Origin: DAOUKH01 sp034420775 | Lineage (GTDB): Bacteria; Chloroflexota; Dehalococcoidia; SHYB01 | Reading direction: 5' to 3' | NCBI GenBank assembly: GCA_034420775.1 | Contig: DAOUKZ010000029.1 | Coordinates: forward strand, 1 to 17,109 | Length of the DNA: 17,109 nucleotides | Shown: in pieces, positions 1 to 6,850 of the stretch | Numbering within the stretch: position 1 is the stretch's first letter | Layout: each line of letters starts with the position of its first letter | Notes under the pieces: model-generated | The model's database searches: none | The model's input: only the letters and a program-made list of their open reading frames with translations | What the model was told of the DNA's origin: nothing | Program-made: the position numbers and the translations under genes

Positions 1-3
1 ATT

Positions 4-831
4 TCAGGAAACGGCGCGCCCCGCGGCCTGCGTCCGCCCGCGAGGACGCAGGCGCGCCATCTTCTCCCGCAGCCAGTCCCGCCGCCGCCATGCCTCGAAC
101 AGCGCGAAGACCACCGCCACCATGGTGATGCCCACGATGGCGTCGAGGATGTAGTGGTTCCCCGTGATGATGATGGCGAAGAACGTGATCGTGGGGTACA
201 GCGCGCCCCAGACCTTGAGGGGCCAGGGGCCGGTGTTCCAGAAGACGAAGCCGAAGATGAACGTCCACGAGAAGTGCAGGCTCGGCATCGCGGCGTAGAT
301 GTTGTAGTACGACGCCGTCTCCCGGCTCGCGTACCACGCCGGCCCGTAGGTCGCGATCCCGTCGACGAACCCGTACCCCTCCACCAGCCGGGGCGGGGCC
401 AGCGGGAACAGACCGAAGATGATCAGCGAGGCCACGAACGTGAGCAGGATCAGCGCACGGTAGTAGAAGTACCGCTGACGGTACATCCAATAGAAGTAGA
501 TCGCCGTGACCGCGATGATCGGGAAGTAGGTCACGATGTAGAGGTAGTTGAAGACGCGCATCAGCCAGGCGCCGCCGTTGTCCAGCGCCCACGCCTGCCA
601 CGACAACTCCCAGAAGAAGCCGGCCGACTGCTCCCAGGAGATCAGCGACGCCGCGTTCTCGAAGCCCACGACCTCGACGTTGTCGACGATCATGTTCCGC
701 ACGAACATGTAAGCGAAGTAGGCCCCGGCGATCAGGACGACCTCGCGCACGGCGGATGCATAGCCGTCGGTGGCGAGGAGCATGTTGGCGATGCCCCGAA
801 GTAGGGACGGCCGTAGCGCTGATTCCTGCAT
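4..831 (-). CDS. PAP2-superfamily integral membrane phosphatase/transferase
   Basis: This 275-residue protein has about six hydrophobic segments and the three PAP2 signatures: FPLAPPR near 142-148, AMPSLHFSW at 181-189 with His186, and TGNHYILD at 223-230 with His226 and Asp230. Those histidines and the aspartate are the catalytic residues of the family. The motif style (APPR, MPSLH, GNHYxLD) is that of the PAP2_3 / inositol phosphorylceramide synthase-like group, which acts on lipid phosphates at the membrane, by hydrolysis or by phospho-head-group transfer. The C-terminus is arginine-rich (about 249-267) and probably cytoplasmic. The ATG is 10 bp after the stop of the radical SAM gene, so the two are likely co-transcribed; no clear Shine-Dalgarno precedes it. 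The TGA stop is just inside the window. The substrate is unknown: phosphatidate, an undecaprenyl-type carrier or an inositol lipid are all possible. Confidence 0.85.
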   Translation of the reverse strand: MQESALRPSLLRGIANMLLATDGYASAVREVVLIAGAYFAYMFVRNMIVDNVEVVGFENAASLISWEQSAGFFWELSWQAWALDNGGAWLMRVFNYLYIVTYFPIIAVTAIYFYWMYRQRYFYYRALILLTFVASLIIFGLFPLAPPRLVEGYGFVDGIATYGPAWYASRETASYYNIYAAMPSLHFSWTFIFGFVFWNTGPWPLKVWGALYPTITFFAIIITGNHYILDAIVGITMVAVVFALFEAWRRRDWLREKMARLRPRGRTQAAGRAVS

Positions 832-841
832 GCGGTGGGTC

Positions 842-2092
842 TCAGCGGCGCCCGGCCAGCTCGCCTTCCCGTGCTTCCCCGGCGGCGCCGGCCCCGTTCA
901 GCACCGGGAGCTCTACCCGGTGCGGCGCGGTCCCATTCACGCCATTACGCGACCTCCACCGCGAGCCGTGGCGCGAATTCAAGAAGACGCTGCAGTCCAG
1001 GCAGCCGACGTACTCCTTCGGTCTCTCGCCATTGAAGAGGCCGCGGGCGGCCGCGTACCGCTCGTTGTTCCAAATCTCGTCGACGCTGTGCTCGCTCACG
1101 TCGCCGAAGTCGTGCTCCTTGTCGGTCAGATAGCAACAGGCCGCGAGGCCGCCGTCCCAGTTCACCACCGCGGTCCGCCAGAGACGCCAGCACGCCGCGC
1201 CATCCTCCTTGTAGGGACGGTCGAACGTGGCCTCGCGGATGTAGCGGGAGTCGCCCGCCGGCAACCACTGCTCCGCCAGCGCGGGGTCGTCCATCCCCCA
1301 CGGGAAGTCGACGTTCTTGAAGATGATGTTGTCGACCCCGATCTCGCCCGCAAGCGCCCGAGCGGCGTCGATCTGGTGCTCGTTCTGCTTCATCACGATG
1401 AACTGCCATTCCAAGTATGGCGCGGCAACGCCAAGTCGCCGCTTCGTCTCCACGAGCAGGCGCAAGTTGTCGATCACGCGGTCGAGCTGCCCCGCCACGC
1501 GGTACTGCTCGTAGACCTCCTGGGTCACCCCGTCGATCGAAATAATCATCGTGTCCAGGCCGGAGCGGACCACCGCCTCCGCCATCTCCGGCGTGAGAGG
1601 CTTGTTGAGGTTGGTGCTGATGATGGTGCCGAGGCGCGCCCGGTGCGCGTAGGCGATGTACTTGTCGATGTCCTTGTTCAGGAACGGCTCGCCCCAGCTA
1701 TAGAGCGTGAGCCAGATGCAATAGCCCTTGATCTCGTCCACCGTCCTCCGGTACATCTCGAAGTCCATCACGCCCTTGTCGCGGTGGATGTTGCCCAGGC
1801 CGGTATGGCAGAGCGGGCACTTCAGCTGGCAGATGTTCGTGGTGTCGAGCTCCCACTCGTAGGGCTTGGCAAAGACGCGCTTCCGGGCAAGCTTGAACTC
1901 CGCCTCGGCCATCAGCAGGTTGAAGAGCTTGCGCCACGAGAAGTAGCGCAGGGCGACCGCCGCCCGCTGCCCCGCCCGGTCGGGGTCGAGCCGGGAGACC
2001 ACCCCGCCGTTTGCGCGCAGCAGCCGGTCCAAGGCAGCGCCACCCTTCAGGATCAATCGGGGGAGGAGGGGCGAGCTCGGAGGCTTGCTCAT
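842..2092 (-). CDS. Radical SAM protein with SPASM-like C-terminal cysteines
   Basis: Numbered from the ATG (416 aa), the radical SAM cluster motif CxxxCxxC lies at Cys88/92/95 (NICQLKCPLCHTG). SWGEPF near 132-137 is the GGEP-type SAM-contact motif, followed by TNLN and SIDG strands of the TIM barrel. A C-terminal region with CW at 301, CC at 319-320 and CLDC at 364-367 fits a SPASM/twitch domain binding auxiliary Fe-S clusters. Such enzymes use SAM-derived radicals to modify peptides, sugars or lipids; the substrate cannot be told here, and no precursor peptide gene is visible next to it. I chose the ATG at 2092 over the in-frame GTG at 2101 because a strong promoter (-10 box at 2102-2107) would start transcription between them, giving a leaderless mRNA. 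The PAP2 gene follows after 10 bp, suggesting a shared job at the envelope. Confidence 0.88.
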   Translation of the reverse strand: MSKPPSSPLLPRLILKGGAALDRLLRANGGVVSRLDPDRAGQRAAVALRYFSWRKLFNLLMAEAEFKLARKRVFAKPYEWELDTTNICQLKCPLCHTGLGNIHRDKGVMDFEMYRRTVDEIKGYCIWLTLYSWGEPFLNKDIDKYIAYAHRARLGTIISTNLNKPLTPEMAEAVVRSGLDTMIISIDGVTQEVYEQYRVAGQLDRVIDNLRLLVETKRRLGVAAPYLEWQFIVMKQNEHQIDAARALAGEIGVDNIIFKNVDFPWGMDDPALAEQWLPAGDSRYIREATFDRPYKEDGAACWRLWRTAVVNWDGGLAACCYLTDKEHDFGDVSEHSVDEIWNNERYAAARGLFNGERPKEYVGCLDCSVFLNSRHGSRWRSRNGVNGTAPHRVELPVLNGAGAAGEAREGELAGRR

Positions 2093-2101
2093 CGTCGGCA
2101 C

Positions 2102-2129
2102 ATTATAGGGAAGGCCTCCCCCTTTTCAA
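2102..2129 (-). promoter_or_regulatory. Strong sigma70 promoter for the radical SAM/PAP2 pair
   Basis: Read on the minus strand, TTGAAA (2124-2129) is followed after 16 bp by a perfect TATAAT (2102-2107). Transcription would begin roughly 7 bases on, near 2095, which is only a few bases before the ATG at 2092. The predicted mRNA is therefore leaderless or nearly so. The GGGGGAGG stretch that looks like a Shine-Dalgarno lies in the spacer and would not be in the transcript. Confidence 0.65.
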
Positions 2130-2130
2130 A

Positions 2131-2145
2131 GCAAACGGCATTTGC
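2131..2145. promoter_or_regulatory. Inverted repeat upstream of the -35 box, possible operator
   Basis: GCAAA (2131-2135) and TTTGC (2141-2145) form a 5-bp inverted repeat around a 5-bp centre, one base upstream of the -35 box. The centre lies about 43 bp before the predicted start of transcription, where activators often bind. CAAAGCA also occurs twice as a direct repeat in the same stretch (from 2128 and 2145). The match is short and could be chance. Confidence 0.25.
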
Positions 2146-2240
2146 AAAGCAGCCGCGGCCGCGAGCGTCTGGCCCCTCCACACGGAGACGTTTGCGGGAC
2201 CCTTCCGCAGCTGGAGCAGGCGGAGCGGGGAGGTTCTTCC

Positions 2241-2275
2241 CCCTCTCCCGCTGGGAGAGGGTTGGGGTGAGGGCG
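2241..2275. repeat. REP-like hairpin repeat, copy 1
   Basis: CCCTCTCCC (2241-2249) and GGGAGAGGG (2253-2261) form a perfect 9-bp stem with a 3-base loop, followed by TTGGGGTGAGGG. This arrangement resembles short palindromic intergenic repeats I know from many GC-rich bacterial genomes. It lies in the 261-bp gap between the NUDIX gene and the radical SAM gene. On the minus strand no T tract follows the stem, so it is not a classic intrinsic terminator, though it could protect a 3' end. Confidence 0.6.
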
Positions 2276-2333
2276 GGGAGTGGAGCGGGGTGCGCCAACG
2301 TACATGGCGCCGGAAGCCCCGATTACGCAAAGG

Positions 2334-2361
2334 TCTCCTCTGGGGGGAGAGGGACGGGTGA
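2334..2361. repeat. REP-like hairpin repeat, degenerate copy 2
   Basis: TCTCC (2334-2338) and GGAGA (2346-2350) can pair around a 7-base loop. The stretch GGGAGAGGG then two bases then GGGTGA repeats the right half of the copy at 2241-2275 in the same orientation. It ends two bases before the NUDIX stop codon, so the NUDIX mRNA would end in this fold. The two copies about 90 bp apart look like a doublet. Confidence 0.45.
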
Positions 2362-2362
2362 T

Positions 2363-2890
2363 TTACGAATCGCCCTCGCCCGCGAGGACGAGGAGGAGCG
2401 CCGCGAGGCTCTTGGCGTCCTCGATTTCGCCTTCGGCGATGAGCTTCCGCACCTCCGAAAGGGGCACGGGAACGACCTCGATCTCTTCGTCCACGTCGCC
2501 TTCGAGGGGGTCTTCCGTGAGGTCCCGCGCCGCGTAGAGGTGCAGGTACTCGCTGCAAAAGCCCGGCGCGGAGTAGCAGCCGCCGAGGCGATCGATGCGG
2601 CCCGCGGCGAAGCCGGTCTCCTCGCGGAGCTCCCGCTGCGCCGCCTCGAGGGGGTCTTCGCCGGGTTCGAGTGTGCCCGCCGGAATCTCCAGCAGCCACT
2701 TCCCCGCCGCGTGCCGGTATTGCCGCACCAGGATCACGCGGCCCTCCGCGTCGATCGGGACCATCGCGACCGCGCCCCGGTGCTCGACGATGTCGCGCTT
2801 CACGCGGTGGCCGTCGGGCGTCTCGATGACGTCGACGCGCACCTTGATGACGCGCCCCTCGGCCACGACCTTCGACTCGATGGTCTTCAT
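2363..2890 (-). CDS. NUDIX hydrolase, ADP-ribose pyrophosphatase-like
   Basis: The 175-residue protein carries a complete Nudix box at 72-94 (G-x5-E-x7-REL-x-EE-x-GF), whose glutamates bind the catalytic divalent metals. The upstream RQYRHAAGKWLLEIPAG (56-72) and the downstream YSAPGFCSEYLHLY are typical of the ADP-ribose pyrophosphatase (NudF/ADPRase) group, which cleaves ADP-ribose to AMP and ribose 5-phosphate. Length matches this cytoplasmic, usually dimeric family. The ATG is preceded by AAGGGAAG at good spacing and sits 8 bp after the nadK stop, so the two are very likely co-translated in one transcript and both concern NAD-derived nucleotides. GDP-mannose or another nucleoside diphosphate sugar remains possible as substrate. 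Confidence 0.9.
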   Translation of the reverse strand: MKTIESKVVAEGRVIKVRVDVIETPDGHRVKRDIVEHRGAVAMVPIDAEGRVILVRQYRHAAGKWLLEIPAGTLEPGEDPLEAAQRELREETGFAAGRIDRLGGCYSAPGFCSEYLHLYAARDLTEDPLEGDVDEEIEVVPVPLSEVRKLIAEGEIEDAKSLAALLLVLAGEGDS

Positions 2891-2898
2891 CGCTTCCC

Positions 2899-3756
2899 TT
2901 ACGGCGCGCCCCCGGCGGCGGCGCCGGGCAGCCGGTCGAGGCCCAGCCGCTGCGCCAGCGTCTCGAAGAAATACGGCGGCTTGCGGGCGCGGAGGAACTT
3001 CGCCGTCTTGGCGCTCTTGCTCGCCCGCACGACGTCGCCGGGCCCGAGGTCGTGGTCGTTGTGGCCGTCGAGGCTGACGACGGCGCCGGCGCCCTCGGCA
3101 ATTTCGAGCTCGACGCGGCTCTCCTCGCCCAGGACGAGCGGCGTCGCCATCGAGAGGTGCGGGGAGACCGGCGCCAGCACGAGCTGCCGGCTTTCCGGCT
3201 CGAGGATGGGACCGCCCACCGCCATGGCGTAGCCGGTGCTGCCCGTGGCGGTGGCCAGGATGACGCCGTCGGCGCGGTAGGCGGCGAGGAAGGCGCCGTC
3301 GACGTAGGCGCGTACCGCGATCAGCTGCGCCACGCCGCCCCGGCTCACCACGGCCTCATTCAGCGCCCAGTCCGTCAAAGGCTCGCCTTCGCGCGTCACC
3401 TCGACGTCCAACGTGGCGCGCTCCTCGACCCACACGCCGGGCTTCAAATAGTCGGGGACGCGCTCCAGGGCGTCGGCGCCGCGCATCTCGGTCATGAACC
3501 CGAGCTTGCCCATGTTGACGCCAAGGATGGGCGCGCCGAGCACGACGGCCACCTTCGCAGTGCGCAGGATCGTGCCGTCGCCGCCGACGGTAACGAGCAC
3601 CTCGGCGGCGGCGCACGAGTCGTGGATCTCCGCCTCCTCCCGCGAGTCCGCCAGCCGACAGTCGTAGGAGAGCGCCTGAAGGCGCTCGCGGAGGGCGAGG
3701 GCCAGCTCGCCGGAGTCCCGGTTCGCCGCGTTGAAGATGATGCCGATGCGTTTCAC
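2899..3756 (-). CDS. nadK: NAD kinase
   Basis: The 285-residue protein has the NAD kinase signatures: GGDGT at 58-62 with the catalytic Asp60, NMGKLGF at 81-87, LNE at 132-134 for substrate contact, the glycine-rich ADGVILATATGSTGY at 162-176, and SLDGH near 228-232. It phosphorylates the 2' hydroxyl of NAD with ATP (or polyphosphate in some lineages) to give NADP in the cytoplasm. Length is usual for bacteria; the last ten or so residues are a glycine/alanine tail. The start is GTG with only a weak upstream GAG, but the MKRIGIIFN start agrees with the family. It follows nuoN by 84 bp, with a GC hairpin between them, and leads directly into the NUDIX gene. Confidence 0.95.
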   Translation of the reverse strand: MKRIGIIFNAANRDSGELALALRERLQALSYDCRLADSREEAEIHDSCAAAEVLVTVGGDGTILRTAKVAVVLGAPILGVNMGKLGFMTEMRGADALERVPDYLKPGVWVEERATLDVEVTREGEPLTDWALNEAVVSRGGVAQLIAVRAYVDGAFLAAYRADGVILATATGSTGYAMAVGGPILEPESRQLVLAPVSPHLSMATPLVLGEESRVELEIAEGAGAVVSLDGHNDHDLGPGDVVRASKSAKTAKFLRARKPPYFFETLAQRLGLDRLPGAAAGGAP

Positions 3757-3817
3757 GATTGCGCTCGGAGTGGGCCGCGCCCTGGCGACCTGTCAGTCTA
3801 AGGGGAAAGGATAACAG

Positions 3818-3834
3818 CCGCCGGGGAGCGGCGG
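3818..3834 (-). terminator. GC hairpin after nuoN, weak terminator candidate
   Basis: CCGCCG and CGGCGG form a perfect 6-bp stem with a 5-base loop, beginning 7 bp after the nuoN stop. On the minus strand it is followed by CTGTTATCCTTTCC, which is T-rich but not a clean T tract. It may end or attenuate nuo transcription before nadK. The remaining bases up to the nadK start show no convincing promoter. Confidence 0.4.
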
Positions 3835-3840
3835 GGCCGG

Positions 3841-5292
3841 TCAGACGGGGAAGCCTCTCAGGGCGCTGACGGCGAAGTCCAGGAGGAAGCTGGGGGCGAA
3901 CCCGAAGAACAGGACGCCCGCCGCGGTGATCAGGAGCGGGGCGGCCATCGTCGGGGCCGCGGTGACCGGCTCCTCCGATTCGGCGGGGCTGAGGTACATC
4001 GTCTTCACCACGCGCAGGTAGTAGTAGGCCGAGATGGTCGAGTTGATCCCGCCGGCGACGGCGAGCCAGACAAGGTCGGCGTTGACCGCCGCGTTGAAGA
4101 CGTAGAGCTTGCCCCAGAAGCCGACCGTCGGCGGCAGGCCGGTGAGCGAAATGAGAGAGACGGCGAGGAGCGCGGCGAGGAGCGGCGCGCGTTTGCCCAG
4201 TCCGGCGTAATCGTCGATCTCATTGCTCCGCAGCCGGTGGTCGACGGCGATGACGACGAAGAAGGCCAGGAGGTTGGTGAAGGCGTAGCCGCCGAGGTAG
4301 AAGAGCACGCCCTGCAGGCCGAGCGCCTCGCCGTCCGCCGCCCGCGCGGCCACGGCGGCCACGCCGATCAGGATGTAGCCGGCATGCGCCACCGCGCTGT
4401 AGGCGAGCAGGCGCTTGATGTCCTGCTGGAACATCGCGGTCAGGTTGCCCACCGTCATGGTAATGACGGCGAGGACGGCGAAGAGCATGCTCCAATCGAG
4501 GACCAGGTCGGGGAAGGCGGCGTAGAAGACGCGGATCAGCAGCGCGAACCCCGCCGCCTTGCTGGCGACGGAGAGGAAGGCGGTGACCGGCGTCGGAGCG
4601 CCCTGGTAAACGTCGGGCACCCACATCTGGAAGGGGAAGGCCGAGATCTTGAAGCCGAAGCCGGCCACCAACAGCACGATGCCGATCAGGAGGCCGGGTT
4701 GGGCCAGCAGGTCAACGGACGCAACGGCGCTGGCAATGGCGCCGAGCTCGGTCTCGCCGGTGAAGCCGAAGATGAAAGCCATGCCGTAAATCATCAGCCC
4801 CGAGCTCACGCCGGAGAGGACGAGGTACTTCGCTCCGGCCTCCGTGGAGCGCTCGTCCTTGAAGAAGGTGACCAGCGCGATGGCGGAGAGGGTGCTGAGC
4901 TCGAGCGAGACGTAGATGGTGAGCAGCTCGCCGGTGGCGGCGAGGAGCATCAGGCCGGAGGTGGCGAAGAGCACCAGCGCGTAATACTCGCCCTGGAAGC
5001 GCGGGAACCGCGACGCGGCGCTCTGCGACGCCATCGCCGCCATCGCGGCGACGCCGATGAAGAGCAGCTTGAAGAAGATGGCGTAGTTGTCGACGATGAA
5101 GAAGCCGTTGAAAGCCGCGTCCTGCTCGCCCCAGAGGACGATGGTGAAGCCGAGCGGGATGCCGAGGAGGACCGTCGCCAGCGGCGCGAGCAGGCTCTTC
5201 CGCTCGATGAACAGGTCGGCCAGGATCACCAGCACGGCGATGCCCGCCATGCTGATCTCCGGCGCGAGCAGATAGAAGTCGCGGGCTTCCAT
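3841..5292 (-). CDS. nuoN: NADH-quinone oxidoreductase subunit N
   Basis: NuoN is one of the three antiporter-like proton-pumping subunits of the complex I membrane arm. The 483-residue protein is almost wholly hydrophobic, consistent with 14 transmembrane helices. The key charged residues of the channel are visible: Glu131 in IYVSLELS, Lys215 in GFKISAFPFQ, Lys245 in SVASKAAGF and Lys395 in GFWGKLYVF. WVPDVYQGAPTPVTAF at 224-239 is the typical loop and helix of this subunit. The ATG has GGAGAG six bases upstream. It is the last nuo gene, 37 bp after nuoM, and is followed by a hairpin. Length is normal for the family. Confidence 0.96.
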   Translation of the reverse strand: MEARDFYLLAPEISMAGIAVLVILADLFIERKSLLAPLATVLLGIPLGFTIVLWGEQDAAFNGFFIVDNYAIFFKLLFIGVAAMAAMASQSAASRFPRFQGEYYALVLFATSGLMLLAATGELLTIYVSLELSTLSAIALVTFFKDERSTEAGAKYLVLSGVSSGLMIYGMAFIFGFTGETELGAIASAVASVDLLAQPGLLIGIVLLVAGFGFKISAFPFQMWVPDVYQGAPTPVTAFLSVASKAAGFALLIRVFYAAFPDLVLDWSMLFAVLAVITMTVGNLTAMFQQDIKRLLAYSAVAHAGYILIGVAAVAARAADGEALGLQGVLFYLGGYAFTNLLAFFVVIAVDHRLRSNEIDDYAGLGKRAPLLAALLAVSLISLTGLPPTVGFWGKLYVFNAAVNADLVWLAVAGGINSTISAYYYLRVVKTMYLSPAESEEPVTAAPTMAAPLLITAAGVLFFGFAPSFLLDFAVSALRGFPV

Positions 5293-5329
5293 CAGTGGCT
5301 CTCCGGCCTTCTGTGGACGCGGCCGTGGA

Positions 5330-6784
5330 TCATGAGGCCGCCTCCAGGATGTTCATGATCGGCGCCAGGCCGGCGTCGAAGTAGTCGGTGACCAGCGCGG
5401 GGTAGATGCCGACGATGAAGATGGCGGCGAGCATGCCGGCCAGGGGGATGGCCTCGGTGAGGGTGGCGTCGCTGATGGAGGCGAAGCGGCGCTGCTCCGG
5501 CCCGAAGAAGATCCGGCGCACCGTCCACAGGATGTAGCCGGCGCTCAGGAAGACGCCGACGATGGCGAGGATCGTCGCCTCGCGGTAGGCCTCGAACGAG
5601 CCGATGAAGACCAGCACCTCGGCCACGAAGCCGCTCATCGACGGCAGGCCCACGGCGGCGAAGCCCGCAGCGACGAAGGCGACCGCCAGCACCGGCATCC
5701 GGCCCGCGAGGCCGCCGAGGTCGGGGATGTGCCGGGTGTGCGCCTTCTCGTAGACGTAGCCCGCGAGCATGAACAAAAGCCCGGTGATCGTTCCGTGGGT
5801 GAACATCTGCAGCGCGGCCCCGGTCAGGCCGATGTGGTGCAGCGACGCGACGCCGAGCAGTACGAATCCCATGTGGCTGACCGAGCTGTAGGCGATCAGC
5901 CGCTTTATGTCACGTTGGCGGAAGACCATGACCGCCCCGTAGAGCACGTTGACCACCGCCAGCGTCGCGAGGAGCCAGGCCCAGTTCGCCGTCACCTCGG
6001 GGAAGAGGCTGACGTTGAGCCGCAGGATCGCGTAGCCGCCCATCTTCAACATCACGCCGGCGAGCATCACGCTGGCGGCGGTGGGGGCGTCGGTATGGGC
6101 GTCGGGGAGCCACGTGTGGAAGGGCCAGACGGGCAGCTTCACCGCGAAGGCGGCGAGCAGGAGGAAGAAGACGCCCTCGGCGGTGAGCAGCGCCGTGGTG
6201 AACGGCGTGTCCCGCAGTTCGATCATGTCGAACGTGCCCGTCGAGAAGAAGATGACCAGGAAACCGGCGAGCATCAGCGCGCTGCTTCCCGCCGTGTACA
6301 GCAGGAACTTCATCGCCGAGTACTCTTTGCGCCCGCTCCCCCAGATGGTGATGAGCATGTACATGGGGATCAGCTCGACCTCCCAGAACAGGAAGAAGAG
6401 CAGCAGGTCGAGGGAGACGAAGACGCCGAGGATTCCCGTCTCCAGCAGGAGCAGCCAGATGAAGAACTCCTTCACCCGGTTGGTCACTCCGCCGGAGACC
6501 AGCACCGCGCCGACGCCCAGCAACCCGGTCAGGGCGAGCAGCGGCGCGCTCAGGCCGTCGACGCCGAGGAAGTACTGCACTTTCAGGGCGGAGAGCCAGG
6601 TATGGCGCTCCACCCACTGGGGTTCGCTCGCGTCGAGGTCGATGCCCGCCCAGACGATCAGTCCAAGGACGAGGACCGCGGTCGTCGCCGCCAGCGCGGT
6701 CCAGCGGATGTGCCGGTCATCCTTGACGAAGAGTAGGATGAACAGCGCCGCCGCCGCGGGGATGAAGACCGTCGCCGTTAGCAC
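5330..6784 (-). CDS. nuoM: NADH-quinone oxidoreductase subunit M
   Basis: NuoM is an antiporter-like proton-pumping subunit of complex I, lying between NuoN and NuoL in the membrane arm. In the 484 residues I see the TM5 glutamate Glu135 in FWEVELIPMY, the TM7 lysine Lys216 in FAVKLPVWPFH, the TM8 lysine Lys247 in AGVMLKMGGY, and the signature LPDAHTDAPTAASV at 226-239. These match the essential residues known from the E. coli subunit by position in their motifs. The start is GTG with a GGGGG stretch a few bases upstream; the N-terminus MLTATVFIP fits a first membrane helix. It follows nuoL after 66 bp, the widest gap inside the operon. No promoter is evident in that gap. Confidence 0.95.
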   Translation of the reverse strand: MLTATVFIPAAAALFILLFVKDDRHIRWTALAATTAVLVLGLIVWAGIDLDASEPQWVERHTWLSALKVQYFLGVDGLSAPLLALTGLLGVGAVLVSGGVTNRVKEFFIWLLLLETGILGVFVSLDLLLFFLFWEVELIPMYMLITIWGSGRKEYSAMKFLLYTAGSSALMLAGFLVIFFSTGTFDMIELRDTPFTTALLTAEGVFFLLLAAFAVKLPVWPFHTWLPDAHTDAPTAASVMLAGVMLKMGGYAILRLNVSLFPEVTANWAWLLATLAVVNVLYGAVMVFRQRDIKRLIAYSSVSHMGFVLLGVASLHHIGLTGAALQMFTHGTITGLLFMLAGYVYEKAHTRHIPDLGGLAGRMPVLAVAFVAAGFAAVGLPSMSGFVAEVLVFIGSFEAYREATILAIVGVFLSAGYILWTVRRIFFGPEQRRFASISDATLTEAIPLAGMLAAIFIVGIYPALVTDYFDAGLAPIMNILEAAS

Positions 6785-6850
6785 CGCGCGCCCCCGTTCA
6801 CAAGGGCGCCGGCGTGGCGCGTGCCGCTGTTGACTACCAGATGCATCCAG

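Noticed and set aside
770..3232. An 820-codon open frame on the plus strand
   Set aside because: It runs antisense through four well-supported genes, and its translation is Arg/Ala/Val/Asp-rich with no domain. It reflects the GC-rich codon pattern of the opposite strand.
4237..5358. A 373-codon plus-strand open frame opposite nuoN
   Set aside because: The product is an Asp/Glu/Arg/Gly/His-rich low-complexity shadow; nuoN on the minus strand has all its motifs.
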